Shown: positions 44,093 through 53,901, counted from the first letter of the stretch. The stretch is DNA of 64,000 bases from Tistrella mobilis (GCF_041468085.1 NZ_CP121017.1:372001-436000); one strand, 5' to 3'. Translations and numbers: made by a program. Notes: generated from the sequence alone by a model not told the origin.

Positions 44093-45442
44093 TCAGGCGC
44101 CGGCGACGGTCAGGCCGTCGACGGCGAGCGTCGGCGCATCGGTACCGCTGCGGAATTCGAGATCGGAGGCGGGTTCCACCGACATCAGCATGTCCTGGAT
44201 GCGCCCTGCAACCGTGATCTCGTTCACCGGATAGGCAATTTCGCCGTTTTCGATCCAGAAGCCTGCCACACCCTGGCTGAAATCGCCGGTGACGACGTTC
44301 ACACCCGAGCCCATGGTTTCATCGACCAGCAGGCCGGTGCCGACCTTGGCAATCAGCTCGTCGCGGCTGAGCCTGCCCGGCGCCAGATAGAGGTTGCTCG
44401 ACGCCGGGCTCGGCGCCGAGCCGGCGCCGCGGGCGGCATGGCCGGTGCTCTTCAGCCCCAGCTGGCGGGCCGAGCGGCAGTCGAGCAGCCAGGATTTCAG
44501 CACCCCGCCTTCAACCACGGTCAGCGGCGCACCGGCGATGCCCTCGCCGTCGAAGGGATGCGAGGCCGGCGCCCGCTCGCGGAACGGATCGTCGATGATG
44601 GTGAAGGCATCGCAGGCGATGCGCTCGCCCATCCGGTCCTTCAGAAAGCTGGTGCCGCGGGTGACCGCCGCACCGTTGACGGCAGACGCGATCGCCGCGA
44701 CCAGCATCCGGGACACGCGGCGGTCGAACACCACCGGCACCCGCGCGGTCTTCGGCCGGCGCGGGTTCAGCCGCGCCACCGTCCGCTCGCCTGCGATCCG
44801 GCCGATTTCGGCCAGGTCGTCCAAATCGGCCACGAAGCGCTTGGAGGTGTATTCATGGCCGCGGACCATGTTCAGCCCCTCGCCCGCGATCACGCTGGCA
44901 CCCACCGTGAAGCGGCTGGTGCGATAGGCGCCGCGGAAGCCGTTCGAGGCGGCGAGTGCGATCATGCTGTGGGACTGGGACGCGCCGGCGCCCTCGGAAT
45001 TGGTCACGCCGTCGATCCCGCGGGCGGCCTCTTCACAGGTCTCCGCCCAGGCGAGCAGATCCTCGGCGCTGAATTCGGTCGGGTCGTAGATCTCCAGCGC
45101 CGGAATCTCGCGCGCGATCTCGCCCGGCTCGGCCAGGCCCGCAAAGCGGTCCTCGGGCACGACATTGGCCATGGCGACCGCGCGCTCGGCCAGCGCGTCC
45201 AGGCTGCCGGGCCTGAGATCGGCGGTCGAGACGATCGCCTGACGGCGCCCGACCAGGACCCGGAGCCCCAGATCGCCGCCATCCGACCGGGTCAGTTCCT
45301 CGATCTTGCCCAGCCGGCGCTGCACCGACAGCGCGCGGCTCTCGACCATCAGCGCATCGGCCTGGTCGGCACCGGCACGCTTCGCGCGCGCAATCAGGTC
45401 TTCGAGCAGGTCGAGAGCGTTTCCAAGTCCGGTATCGGTCAT
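44093..45442 (-). CDS. tldE: TldE/PmbA-family metalloprotease subunit
   Basis: About 449-residue subunit of the TldD/TldE protease, which processes modified peptides such as microcin B17 and degrades unfolded short peptides. Family features are the N-terminal LLEDLIARAKRAGADQADAL, LRVLVGRRQAIVSTADL, and the C-terminal LLDCRSARQLGLKSTGHAAR and SGVNVVTGDFSQGVAGFWIE. TldE lacks the zinc HExxxH site, as here. The partner tldD is 15 kb away at 60657-62102. Start at 45442 (MTDTGLGN) chosen; 45460 possible. Confidence 0.9.
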   Translation of the reverse strand: MTDTGLGNALDLLEDLIARAKRAGADQADALMVESRALSVQRRLGKIEELTRSDGGDLGLRVLVGRRQAIVSTADLRPGSLDALAERAVAMANVVPEDRFAGLAEPGEIAREIPALEIYDPTEFSAEDLLAWAETCEEAARGIDGVTNSEGAGASQSHSMIALAASNGFRGAYRTSRFTVGASVIAGEGLNMVRGHEYTSKRFVADLDDLAEIGRIAGERTVARLNPRRPKTARVPVVFDRRVSRMLVAAIASAVNGAAVTRGTSFLKDRMGERIACDAFTIIDDPFRERAPASHPFDGEGIAGAPLTVVEGGVLKSWLLDCRSARQLGLKSTGHAARGAGSAPSPASSNLYLAPGRLSRDELIAKVGTGLLVDETMGSGVNVVTGDFSQGVAGFWIENGEIAYPVNEITVAGRIQDMLMSVEPASDLEFRSGTDAPTLAVDGLTVAGA

Positions 45443-45571
45443 CTGGTCCTCGTGCGGCATCGTCCCGGGCCTCGGGGTGCATCGCCCGACGGGGTGCGCA
45501 GGCCCGAAGCCTAGATATGGGACGAAGCGTCACGGAACACCAGCGTCACGGCACGTGGAATGGTCCGCCGG

Positions 45572-46402
45572 TCAGCTTCGCGGCGGGTAGACCTCGTGCG
45601 CCACGTCGTCGATCACATAGGTGTCGAGCCCTTCGGGGCTCAGAAGGCGCGACTCGACCGTGCCGTCCTCGTCCAGCAGGTGCAGCGTCGCCCCCAGCCG
45701 CTTTTCGCCCGGAATATCAGCCGGGGCGAGCTTGTCGACGATGAAGCCCGAGGAGGCGCCGAAGGCGAAGACCGTGCCGTCGCGGCGGAAGATCCGGGCG
45801 GTGTGGAGATGGCCCGAGGCGACCAGCTTCACCATGCCCCGGCGGATCGCCTCCACATAGGGGCCGCGCGCGCGGCCAGGCACGCTCCAATAGCCGCGGT
45901 CGTCTTCGTCGGGGTCGTTCAGGAACAGCGGCTTGTGCAGGAACAGCGCCACGGGGCGGCCGGTGGCCTCGGCCTCGGCCAGCACGTCGCCGGCCCAGTC
46001 CGCCTGCTCCGCCTCACGCGGGTGGCCCGATCCCATCAGCATGGCGTTCAGCCCGATCAGCCGCCACGGCCCGGCGTCGCGCAGCCAGCGGTCCGGGCCG
46101 AAATGGGCTTCCCAGCGCGAGATGCGGAGATCGTTCACCGCCTGGAAATGGTCGGGGTTCTCGCTGCCGACATCGTGATTGCCGGGCACGGCCGCCCAGG
46201 GCAGTTCCAGCCCGTCCATCAGCCAGCGGCAATGGGCCAGATCCTCCACCATATCGGCGCCGTCGACGGTCACGTCACCGGTGTGGACCACCAGGTCCGG
46301 CGCAATCGCCCGCGCCAGCGCCGCGACCGGCGCCCAGTTCGACGCGAAATGCGGCTTGGTGGGGCTGATATGGGTGTCGGTGATCTGGAGGATGCGCAGC
46401 AT
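45572..46402 (-). CDS. Metallophosphoesterase, CpdA-like (cyclic nucleotide phosphodiesterase family)
   Basis: 276-residue calcineurin-like phosphoesterase. The dimetal motifs are in order: ITDTHIS, VVHTGDVTVDG, VPGNHDVG and ASGHLHTA. The pattern and length fit class III cAMP phosphodiesterases (CpdA/Icc). The start MLRILQITDTH (46402) places motif 1 at residue 6 as usual; an ATG at 46417 is close. Stand-alone gene. Confidence 0.85.
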   Translation of the reverse strand: MLRILQITDTHISPTKPHFASNWAPVAALARAIAPDLVVHTGDVTVDGADMVEDLAHCRWLMDGLELPWAAVPGNHDVGSENPDHFQAVNDLRISRWEAHFGPDRWLRDAGPWRLIGLNAMLMGSGHPREAEQADWAGDVLAEAEATGRPVALFLHKPLFLNDPDEDDRGYWSVPGRARGPYVEAIRRGMVKLVASGHLHTARIFRRDGTVFAFGASSGFIVDKLAPADIPGEKRLGATLHLLDEDGTVESRLLSPEGLDTYVIDDVAHEVYPPRS

Positions 46403-46517
46403 GCGAGGGTCATCCATGGCCGTGGGCGGGACGGATGACAGTAGCACGGGTGCGTGGCAGCTTCGCGACGATCGGGAGATCGTGAGTATGAGGGGCGGGT
46501 ATGTGCTTGTGGCCGGC

Positions 46518-46703
46518 TCAGCCGGCCAGCCTCTGGCGCCGCGCTTCCTCGTCGGCCAGGACACGTTGCGTCATGGCGCGCAACCGCCGTGAGACAGCTT
46601 CATCCGTCTCACTTGGCGGCAGGGCTTCGAAGATCCTGCGCAGATCTGCGACAAGGGAGGGTTCTGCCCGGGTATCGTTGATCTGATAAATTCGCTTGTT
46701 CAT
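46518..46703 (-). CDS. Small charged protein coupled to the nitrilase-like gene
   Basis: 61-residue, highly charged, probably helical protein, not recognised. Its ATG (46703-46701) overlaps the TGA of the upstream 607-residue gene (ATGA), so the two are translated together; this coupling is the main evidence that it is real. The C-terminal half (RRLRAMTQRVLADEEARRQR) could form an amphipathic helix. Role unknown; a small partner or regulator of the nitrilase-like protein is the natural guess. Confidence 0.6.
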   Translation of the reverse strand: MNKRIYQINDTRAEPSLVADLRRIFEALPPSETDEAVSRRLRAMTQRVLADEEARRQRLAG

Positions 46704-48523
46704 CTGTCAGCGCCTGATTTTGGCAGGTGATCACCGGGAGTAGACGTCAAGTTAGGACGGGGCGTCGGTTTGTTCAATGACTTCCTGCGTGGCAACACCA
46801 TCGGATCGGAAGGCTTCACCGCCCGGACGCCTGCCAGCGAGAGGAAGAAGCTGTTCTTGGACCGACCATCGATGGATATCTGTTGACGATGCTCGCGGAC
46901 AAGGCACAAGGCGAGAGCCTGATCGTCCGGGCCGATCGACAGTTCCTGTGCCTGGCCACCAGGCTGTTTCCAGAGTGCGATCGTGCGGATGTTCGGCGCG
47001 CCGGCCTGATGCTGCCGGTCGATCAGGGCCGTGGACGTGAAGGTCAGGACCGATGAGCCCGGATCCTCGGCAAGGACGGTGGCATATCGGCCCGGCCAAC
47101 GTTTCTCGAGTTGTGGTCCATCCATCAGCAGCGCCACGACGAGACTGGGGCCGATGGCGTTGATCACCGGCAGGACCGGGTCGAAGCGGGCGAGATCTTC
47201 ACAGATAAGAACCGCCAGGGACAGATCACTGTCGATGACACTGAAATGGCAGGTACGGCCACTCACGTCGATATATTCCCACCACTCGCGCGTGGGGTCG
47301 AGAACATGCCCCATATGGTAGCGCCGGATCTGATCACCGTTGAGCTTCCAGCGATGGTGCTTGCTCTGCGTCCATTTGCGTTGGACGGCGCCGTCTGCCG
47401 TCGACGCGGTGAAGGCGAGATTGCGGGGCATTGCCTCGGAGTTGGCGGGCTTGCCGATGGCGCCGGAGATGAAGAGCTGCAGCCTCGGATGGCGTCGTGC
47501 GACCTCTTTCGCCAGGTCCTCCGCGATCTCGGTCGGCAGGGCGCATTCCGGAAGAAAGACGGCATGGATCTCGCCCAGTTCCTTCTCGCCTGCCTGGATC
47601 AGACCGGCGATCATACCGGCCAGTTTTGAGACGTTGGTCGGCCCGGAGAGGGCATCATCATAGCCTGCGACATCGACGGTGAAGTATCCGGGTTCTTCCG
47701 CGTCTCTACGCTCGGCCTTGAACAGGCTGCCATTCACGCGTGCGGGCCACGGTATCAACAGGATGCCGAGCGGCCGGTGATGTTCCGGATCGGTCGCGAG
47801 GCCCGAGATGAGCCAGTTGGCTTCCACCATGCTCCGGGGCGGCAGCAACGCCAGATTGTGCGACATCGACCGCAACGTGCAGCCGACATCGGGAAGCCGG
47901 CTTTTCGGGAAGACGACGGCCTCCAGCGGCGTGACGGCAAGCGTCAGGCTCTGCGGGAAATGCGGCAGTTTCGGCATAACCGCAGATGCAGCCGTCGCGT
48001 CTCGCGTCGTGTAGGCGGGTTCCGCCGTAATGGTTGCACCGAGCACGGCCCGCGTGAACGGGGATATTCTGTCCGGAGACGGCCCGTTGGCAGGGGTGTG
48101 GGTCTTCGGCACGAACCCCATACCCTCTGCCGCTTCGTCTGCGATGCACATCAAGGTGATCAGCTTGCGGGCAAGGGGATGGGAAGGCGCCGTGTGGGCC
48201 AGAGCCTGGAGATCGACGTGATCTGCGCCGCCTGTGACCTCATGCCACAATCGTTTGGTGTACGAATCCGGCACGCCTTTGTCGCGCCAGCCGCGTCCGG
48301 CGGCTCGGATGGAACTTTTTTCAGACGAGGCCATCGAGGCATGCGCCGATTGATGAGCGTAGAGCCAGGCATGTGAGTAGAGGCCCGTCCGCTCGATCAG
48401 TGTCGCAGTGACGCCAAACAGATCCGGAGGCCATTCCGGACAGGTCGACCAATCCGGATCGTCACCACCCGGATTTGTTCCCGAGGGCATCATGTTTCTG
48501 ATCACGGCCCCGATCGTCGTCAT
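46700..48523 (-). CDS. Nitrilase-like (carbon-nitrogen hydrolase) protein with unknown N-terminal region
   Basis: 607-residue protein. The C-terminal half (about residues 250-510) has the nitrilase-superfamily layout with a complete Glu-Lys-Cys triad: E326 in HAVFLPECALP, K388 in KWTQSKHHRW and C441 in LAVLICEDLARFD, on the expected alternating strands (LGILLIPWP, LQLFISGAIG, CHFSVIDSD, LVVALLMDG). The N-terminal about 240 residues (YSHAWLYAHQSAHASM onward) match nothing I recognise and are mostly helical; the last 40 residues are Pro/Lys-rich. Base composition appears somewhat lower in G+C than the housekeeping neighbours. It is coupled to the 61-residue gene and isolated from metabolic genes. 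Nitrilase domains of this non-metabolic sort occur fused to some defence reverse transcriptases, but no RT is present here. Substrate unknown. Confidence 0.7.
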   Translation of the reverse strand: MTTIGAVIRNMMPSGTNPGGDDPDWSTCPEWPPDLFGVTATLIERTGLYSHAWLYAHQSAHASMASSEKSSIRAAGRGWRDKGVPDSYTKRLWHEVTGGADHVDLQALAHTAPSHPLARKLITLMCIADEAAEGMGFVPKTHTPANGPSPDRISPFTRAVLGATITAEPAYTTRDATAASAVMPKLPHFPQSLTLAVTPLEAVVFPKSRLPDVGCTLRSMSHNLALLPPRSMVEANWLISGLATDPEHHRPLGILLIPWPARVNGSLFKAERRDAEEPGYFTVDVAGYDDALSGPTNVSKLAGMIAGLIQAGEKELGEIHAVFLPECALPTEIAEDLAKEVARRHPRLQLFISGAIGKPANSEAMPRNLAFTASTADGAVQRKWTQSKHHRWKLNGDQIRRYHMGHVLDPTREWWEYIDVSGRTCHFSVIDSDLSLAVLICEDLARFDPVLPVINAIGPSLVVALLMDGPQLEKRWPGRYATVLAEDPGSSVLTFTSTALIDRQHQAGAPNIRTIALWKQPGGQAQELSIGPDDQALALCLVREHRQQISIDGRSKNSFFLSLAGVRAVKPSDPMVLPRRKSLNKPTPRPNLTSTPGDHLPKSGADR

Positions 48524-48601
48524 GCAGGCTCCCCGGACCCCGGTTTCCAGGAGGGTACGATGACACGGGTCCGAAGGCTCATCAACCTGGGCGTTTGTGT
48601 T

Positions 48602-50122
48602 TCAGTCCTTCACCGGCTTCCAGATCGCCTGCCCCGATCCGGGCAGCCCCAGTTTCGGCCAGATCTGGTCGATCCGGTCGATGACCGCCTGGTCCATGCG
48701 CAGCTCCTTGCCCCATTCGCGCTTCGTCTCGGGCGGCCATTTGTTGGTGGCATCCAGGCCGATCTTGGAGCCGAGGCCGGATTCGGGGCTCGCGAAGTCC
48801 AGATAGTCGATGGGGGTGTTCTCGATGACGGTGATGTCGCGCGCCGGATCCATGCGGGTCGACATCGCCCACATCACGTCCTTCCAGTCGCGCGCATTGA
48901 TGTCGTCATCCACCACGATCACCCATTTGGTGTACATGAACTGGCGGAGATAGGACCACACTCCCATCATCACCCGCTTGGCATGACCCGGATAGGCCTT
49001 GCGCATCGACACCACGGCGATGCGGTAGGAACAGCCTTCGGGCGGCAGCCAGAAGTCGACGATTTCCGGGAATTGCTGGCGGATCAGCGGGATGAACACT
49101 TCGTTCAGCGCCTCGCCCAGCACCGAGGGCTCGTCCGGCGGCCGGCCGGTGAAAGTGGAGAGGTAGATCGGCTGGCGGCGCATGGTCACCGCGGTGACGC
49201 GGAAAACCGGGAAGGGCTCGACATTGTTGTAATAGCCGGTGTGGTCGCCATAGGGCCCCTCGTCGCCGTAATCGTCGAGGCTGACCTCGCCTTCCAGCAC
49301 GATCTCGGCCGTGGCCGGCACCTTCAGCGGCTGGCTGACCGCATCGACCAGCTCCACCTTGCGGCCGCGCAGCAGGCCGGCGAACTGGTATTCCGACAGA
49401 GTATCGGGCACGGGCGTGACGGCGGCCAGGATCGTGCCCGGATCGGCGCCGATGACGGCGGCGGCCGGCAGCGGCTCGCGCTTGTTCAGCCCCCAGCGGC
49501 GATGATGCTGGGCACCGCCGCGATGGCGCAGCCAGCGCATCAGCGTGCGATCCCGCCCCAGAACCTGCATGCGGTAGATGCCGAGATTATAGCCGTCGGT
49601 CTTCTCGCCCCCGGGGCCGCGGGTCACCACCAGCGGCCAGGTGATCAGCGGTGCCGGCTCCCCCGGCCAGCAGGTCTGGACCGGCAGACGGGTGAGGTCG
49701 ATCTCGTCGCCGCGCAGGACCACCTCCTGCACCGGTGCGCGCGAGACCGTCTTCGGCCGCATCGCCATCACCGTCTTCATCAGCGGCAGCATGTCCAGCG
49801 CTTCGCGCCAGCCGCCCGGCGGCTCGGGCTGGCGCAGGAAGGCCAGGGTCTCGCCCACGCCGCGCAGCTGCGGCGGCTCGCGGTCCATGCCCCAGGCGAC
49901 CCGCTCCACCGTGCCGAACAGATTGACCAGCACCGGCATGGTCGACAGGCTGCCATCCGGCATCACCGGCTTTTCGAACAGCACCGCCGGGCCGCCTTCG
50001 GCCAGCAGCCGGGTCTGGATCTCGGTCATTTCGAGCACGGTGGAGACCGGCTCGCGGACCCGGACCAGACGGCCGGTGGCCTCAAGACGGGCCATGAAGT
50101 CGCGCAGGCTGTCATAGGGCAT
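48602..50122 (-). CDS. ubiD: UbiD-family decarboxylase
   Basis: 506-residue prenylated-FMN-dependent decarboxylase acting on 3-octaprenyl-4-hydroxybenzoate in ubiquinone synthesis. Recognisable: [41 protein letters not shown]-like [20 protein letters not shown], the E-x-P-region [17 protein letters not shown], and [16 protein letters not shown]. Full family length. ubiA lies upstream on the same strand, supporting the ubiquinone role. The 77 bp before the nitrilase-like gene show no gene. Confidence 0.93.
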   Translation of the reverse strand: MPYDSLRDFMARLEATGRLVRVREPVSTVLEMTEIQTRLLAEGGPAVLFEKPVMPDGSLSTMPVLVNLFGTVERVAWGMDREPPQLRGVGETLAFLRQPEPPGGWREALDMLPLMKTVMAMRPKTVSRAPVQEVVLRGDEIDLTRLPVQTCWPGEPAPLITWPLVVTRGPGGEKTDGYNLGIYRMQVLGRDRTLMRWLRHRGGAQHHRRWGLNKREPLPAAAVIGADPGTILAAVTPVPDTLSEYQFAGLLRGRKVELVDAVSQPLKVPATAEIVLEGEVSLDDYGDEGPYGDHTGYYNNVEPFPVFRVTAVTMRRQPIYLSTFTGRPPDEPSVLGEALNEVFIPLIRQQFPEIVDFWLPPEGCSYRIAVVSMRKAYPGHAKRVMMGVWSYLRQFMYTKWVIVVDDDINARDWKDVMWAMSTRMDPARDITVIENTPIDYLDFASPESGLGSKIGLDATNKWPPETKREWGKELRMDQAVIDRIDQIWPKLGLPGSGQAIWKPVKD

Positions 50123-50224
50123 CGGTGGCGGCCTCGCTTCGGCTTTGGGTATGCCCGGACTTGACCCGTCCCGGGGGGCGGGGTCAAGTGCACAGGCGAC
50201 GTTCAGACATGCGTGGAGCAGATG

Positions 50225-50488
50225 ATGGCGGCGAAGGATCCCGAGACAAGTCCCGAAGCCCGATCCGGCCTCAAAGGACGGCTGCGGGGCATCTGGGCGC
50301 GGTTCGATCTGATCGACCGCCAGCTGGTCAAGGTGGCGGGTGCCGTGCTGATCATCCTGATCCTGCGCCCGTTCCTGCCGCCTGCCGTGGACATGCCGGC
50401 GGGGGCCTGGATCCTGGCCGTGGCGCTGCTTCTGGCCCGGCCGCTCGCCCGGCTCATCCGCCGAGGGGGACCTGGCGGGCCAGGATGA
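50225..50488 (+). CDS. Small putative membrane protein
   Basis: 87-residue frame starting at the ATG at 50225 (GGAG six bases before). Residues 29-50 and 58-72 are hydrophobic ([28 protein letters not shown]), suggesting two short membrane spans. It overlaps the end of ubiA by 35 bases tail to tail. No homologue recognised; it may be real but chance open frames are common at this base composition. Confidence 0.4.
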   Translation: MAAKDPETSPEARSGLKGRLRGIWARFDLIDRQLVKVAGAVLIILILRPFLPPAVDMPAGAWILAVALLLARPLARLIRRGGPGGPG

Positions 50489-51410
50489 TGGTGGCGAGCA
50501 GGATCAGCCCCATGTCGCGGTTTGACTTGAACAGTTTCAGGCACAGCGCCGGGTCGTCGATATCGAGCTTGCGGATCTGCCAGAACAGATGCGACGCCGT
50601 GAAGGCCATGGCCAGCACCCAGCCGGTACCGAAACCGGCGGCGAGACCCGCCGCCACGGTGAAGCCCCAGAAGACCAGATAGAACACCGCCACCGCCGGC
50701 CTGGTGCGCCGGCCGAGGGCGAGGGCGGTGGATTTCACCCCCACCAGCAGGTCGTCCTCGCGGTCCTGATGGGCATAGATCGTGTCGTAGCCGAGGGTCC
50801 AGAAGATGCCGCCCGCATAGAGCAGCAGGCCGGGCGTCATGGCGGCGAGATCGGCGGCACCGCTGGCGGCGGCCCAGCCGACCAGGGCCGCCCAGTTGAA
50901 GGTGAGGCCCAGCCAGGCCTGCGGCCAGTAGGTGATCCGCTTCATGAACGGATAGGGCACGATCAGCGCCAGCGAAGCGAGGCCGATGACGATCGCCGGC
51001 ACCGGCAGCATCATCAGCACCGCCAGGCCGACCAGCCCCTGGGGCACCAGGAAGAGCAGCGCCTGGAGCGGCGTCACCCGGCCGCTCGGGATCGGCCGGC
51101 TGCGGGTGCGCTCTACCTTCGCATCATAATGCCGGTCGGCCAGATCGTTGATCGTGCAGCCGAAGCCGCGCATGGCCACCGCGCCGATCAGGAAGGCCAG
51201 CATCAGCACGATATCGGGCAGGCCGCCCTGCGGGGCGGCCAGCGCGATCGCCCACCAGCCGGGCAGGAGCAGCAGCCACCAGCCGATCGGCCGGTCCCAG
51301 CGCGCCAGCAGCGCATAGGGCTTCAGCCCCTCGGGCAGCAGACGCATCAGCCCCTTATCGGCATGGATATCGGTATGACCGGTCCTGGACTTCGCGGCCG
51401 GTTCGGCCAT
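50454..51410 (-). CDS. ubiA: 4-hydroxybenzoate polyprenyltransferase
   Basis: 318-residue intramembrane prenyltransferase attaching the isoprenoid tail to 4-hydroxybenzoate. Nine hydrophobic segments; the two Asp-rich motifs are [20 protein letters not shown] and [14 protein letters not shown]. The ATG at 51410 gives a 30-residue hydrophilic N-terminus before [18 protein letters not shown], as usual. Diverges from rsmE across 172 bp. Confidence 0.95.
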   Translation of the reverse strand: MAEPAAKSRTGHTDIHADKGLMRLLPEGLKPYALLARWDRPIGWWLLLLPGWWAIALAAPQGGLPDIVLMLAFLIGAVAMRGFGCTINDLADRHYDAKVERTRSRPIPSGRVTPLQALLFLVPQGLVGLAVLMMLPVPAIVIGLASLALIVPYPFMKRITYWPQAWLGLTFNWAALVGWAAASGAADLAAMTPGLLLYAGGIFWTLGYDTIYAHQDREDDLLVGVKSTALALGRRTRPAVAVFYLVFWGFTVAAGLAAGFGTGWVLAMAFTASHLFWQIRKLDIDDPALCLKLFKSNRDMGLILLATIILARQVPLGG

Positions 51411-51582
51411 GGCGCTGCTCCTCGGGCTCTGGCTCCTGGGGCGTCGGGCGGCGACGGATCCACCCCATGCCGGTTTATCCCCTGGGCGCAGGGTTGCCAA
51501 GGGCGGCAATGCACCGGCTTGGGCTTCAAACCCGCGGTCAGGGGCGCTATAGCTCATGGGGAAGAGCCGATACGGAGATCCC

Positions 51583-52368
51583 ATGGCCGCCGATGCGCCC
51601 CGCCTTTACCTTGATCCCGACCGTCTGACCGGGCCGATGACGGCCGGTGCAGAGCTGCTGCTCGACGAGGACCAGGCCCATTATCTTCGGGCGGTGATGC
51701 GGCGCGAGGCGGGGGCGGCGCTTGCCCTGTTCAACGGCCGGGACGGCGAATGGGCGGCAGAGCTGGTGCCCATGGGCAAGCGCGGCGCGGCTGCGCGGCT
51801 GGTGGCACGGCACCGCCTGCCGGTGCCCGAACGACGGCTGGAGCTGGTGATGGCCCCGGTCAAGCGCGGCCCGGTAGAGTTTGCGGTCGAAAAGGCGACG
51901 GAACTCGGCGTCACCGCGATCCGTTTCGCGGTCACCCGCCGCACCGTCGTCGACCGGTTGCGCATGGACCGGCTGGCCGCCATCGCGCGCGAGGCGGCCG
52001 AGCAGTGCGAACGGCTGACCGTGCCCGCCATTCATGCCCCGGAACCGCTGGATGCGGTGCTGGACGGTCTGGGCGACCTGCCCGTCGTCTTCGGCGACGA
52101 GACCGGGGCCGGGCGTCCGGCCGCGGACGTCGCGGCCATGCTGGGAGATGGTCCGGCCGGGCTGCTGACGGGGCCCGAGGGCGGCTTCGATCCGGCCGAG
52201 CTTGACCGGCTGAGGGGCCGGCCCCATCTGACCGCGATCGGCCTGGGCCCGCGCGTGCTCCGGGCGGAAACTGCGGTCATCGCGGGGCTTGCCATCCTGC
52301 AGGCCCTGGCGCCAGATGGCGGCGGCGCCCGCCATCGACCCGGGCCGCCGACCACCGTGCCGGGCTGA
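51583..52368 (+). CDS. rsmE: 16S rRNA (uracil-1498-N3)-methyltransferase
   Basis: 261-residue SPOUT-fold methyltransferase that methylates U1498 of 16S rRNA. N-terminal PUA-like domain (HYLRAVMRREAGAALALFNG), then ATELGVTAIRFAVT and the trefoil-knot SAM-binding motifs LTGPEGGFDPAE and IGLGPRVLRAETA. The ATG at 51583 follows ACGGAG; an upstream ATG at 51556 is less likely. Confidence 0.95.
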   Translation: MAADAPRLYLDPDRLTGPMTAGAELLLDEDQAHYLRAVMRREAGAALALFNGRDGEWAAELVPMGKRGAAARLVARHRLPVPERRLELVMAPVKRGPVEFAVEKATELGVTAIRFAVTRRTVVDRLRMDRLAAIAREAAEQCERLTVPAIHAPEPLDAVLDGLGDLPVVFGDETGAGRPAADVAAMLGDGPAGLLTGPEGGFDPAELDRLRGRPHLTAIGLGPRVLRAETAVIAGLAILQALAPDGGGARHRPGPPTTVPG

Positions 52369-52563
52369 CGCCCGGCCGGGAGATCCGTTTCAGGGGCGCC
52401 CTGCATGCGGCGTCCCCGGTGCCGCCACCAGGGGGGCACCGACCGGCCCGGTCCTGCCGGGCCGCATGCCCCGCCGGCCGGTCATCACGATCAGGGTGGC
52501 GGGCGCTCTTCCCGCCGACAGACGCCCGTCTGCCGGATCCGACACCCGGAGGCCGCCCGTCCC

Positions 52564-53805
52564 ATGCAGACGCTCATTCTGCCGCTTCTCGACGACATCC
52601 TTGCATCCCAGGCCGACAAGGTCACCGCCTGGTTCGATGCCCGTTTCACCGAGACCCCGGCACTTCCCTATGCCTCGGTCGATCTGCGCCATTCAGGCGT
52701 CAAGATCGCCCCGGTCGACACCAACCTGTTCTCGGCCGGGTTCAACAACATTTCCCGCGCCGCCCGCGGCCGGGCGTCGGAACGGTTCAAGACCCATCTG
52801 GCGCGGGTGGCACCCGACGGCCGGCGGCTGCTGATCGTGCCCGAGAACCACACCCGCAATCTGCACTACCTGGAAAACGTGCGGGTGCTGGCCGGAATCA
52901 TCGAAGAGGCCGGCTGGGAGGTCCGTCTCGGCAGCCTGATGTACGACCTGGACGAGGCGATGGTGCTGGAGACGGCGACCGGCGCCGATATCCGGGTTGA
53001 GCCGCTGCGTCGCGAGGACGGCCGGATCGGCACCGCCGACGGCTTCGTCCCCGATGTGGTGCTGATGAACAACGACATGACCGCGGGCGCGCCCTCGATC
53101 CTGGTCGATCTGGAACAGCCGGTGATCCCGCCGCTGTCGCTCGGCTGGTATCGCCGGCGCAAGAGCGGTCATTTCTCTGCCTATGCCCAGGTCGCCGACG
53201 CCTTCGCCGAGGAATTCGATGTTGACCCCTGGCTGATCCAGGCGCTGTGGCACCAGTGCGGCCAGATCAATTTCCGCGAAAAGGCCGGGCTCGGCTGCGT
53301 CGCCCGCGGTGTCGACAAGGTGCTGCACCTGACCCGCGAGAAGTACCGGCAATACGGCATCGAGAGCGACCCTTACGTCTTCGTGAAGGCCGACAGCGGC
53401 ACCTATGGCATGGGCGTGATGACCGCCCGGTCGGGCGAAGACATCCTGGAGATGAACAAGAAGACCCGGCACAAGATGAACGTCATCAAGGAAGGTGCCC
53501 TCAACACCGAGGTCATCGTCCAGGAGGGCGTGCCGACGGTCGACCTGATCGATGGCGAGAGCGCCGAGCCGGTGATCTATCTGGTCGACGGCCGGGCGGT
53601 CGGCGGGTTCTACCGGGTCAACAAGGGCCGGGGCGAGTATGACAGCCTGAACGCTATGGGGGCCTATTTCACCCAGATGTGCGACGAGGTCGAACCGCGG
53701 ATCGAGCCGGCGGGCAATGGCGGCGACGCCCCCTGTCCCTTCCGGGTCTTCGGCGTGCTGGGCAGCCTGGCCGCCCTGGCTGCCGCGCGCGAGCAGGTCA
53801 TCTGA
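52564..53805 (+). CDS. gshA: Glutamate-cysteine ligase
   Basis: 413-residue enzyme of the proteobacterial glutamate-cysteine ligase group first noted in Acidithiobacillus ferrooxidans and nitrosomonads, distinct from the E. coli GshA and plant-type forms. Recognised by SVDLRHSGVKIAPVDTNLF, LLIVPENHTRNLHYLENV, VLMNNDMTAG, FVKADSGTYGMGVMT and GGFYRVNKGRGEYDSLNAMG. First committed step of glutathione synthesis. The frame is open upstream to 52405 but the family N-terminus matches MQTLILPLLDDIL at 52564. Followed by a strong terminator; no gshB adjacent. Confidence 0.82.
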   Translation: MQTLILPLLDDILASQADKVTAWFDARFTETPALPYASVDLRHSGVKIAPVDTNLFSAGFNNISRAARGRASERFKTHLARVAPDGRRLLIVPENHTRNLHYLENVRVLAGIIEEAGWEVRLGSLMYDLDEAMVLETATGADIRVEPLRREDGRIGTADGFVPDVVLMNNDMTAGAPSILVDLEQPVIPPLSLGWYRRRKSGHFSAYAQVADAFAEEFDVDPWLIQALWHQCGQINFREKAGLGCVARGVDKVLHLTREKYRQYGIESDPYVFVKADSGTYGMGVMTARSGEDILEMNKKTRHKMNVIKEGALNTEVIVQEGVPTVDLIDGESAEPVIYLVDGRAVGGFYRVNKGRGEYDSLNAMGAYFTQMCDEVEPRIEPAGNGGDAPCPFRVFGVLGSLAALAAAREQVI

Positions 53806-53830
53806 GCCGGCCCGGAACGGCTGCCCGATG

Positions 53831-53858
53831 AACACGGGGGCCATCCGGCCCCCGTGTT
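53831..53858 (+). terminator. Rho-independent terminator of gshA
   Basis: AACACGGGGGCC-ATCC-GGCCCCCGTGTT is a perfect 12-bp stem with a 4-base loop, 26 bp after the gshA stop and followed by TC. The G+C-rich core and flanking A/T bases fit an intrinsic terminator. Confidence 0.8.
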
Positions 53859-53874
53859 TCATATCGGCCGCCGA

Positions 53875-53901
53875 TGAAACATCTGCAACGCATGTGTTTC
53901 A
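53875..53901. promoter_or_regulatory. TGAAACA-N13-TGTTTCA inverted repeat, candidate RpiR operator
   Basis: Perfect 7-bp arms with 13 bases between, 76 bp before the aminotransferase start and just after the gshA terminator. It is the only clear dyad upstream of the aminotransferase-rpiR-BKACE-TRAP genes, so the RpiR-family protein encoded second in that operon is the likely binder. Confidence 0.5.

Noticed and set aside
46700-48523. Reverse transcriptase partner for the nitrilase-like protein (DRT-type system)
   Set aside because: No YxDD-type motif or RT-like reading frame occurs within the protein or its neighbours (cpdA-like, ubiD), so a known DRT system is not present.
50160-50188. Inverted repeat CTTGACCC-N13-GGGTCAAG upstream of ubiD
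   Set aside because: Arms are G+C-rich genomic-type sequence and the site lies between divergent ubiD and a doubtful small gene; without a regulator candidate I do not call it an operator.
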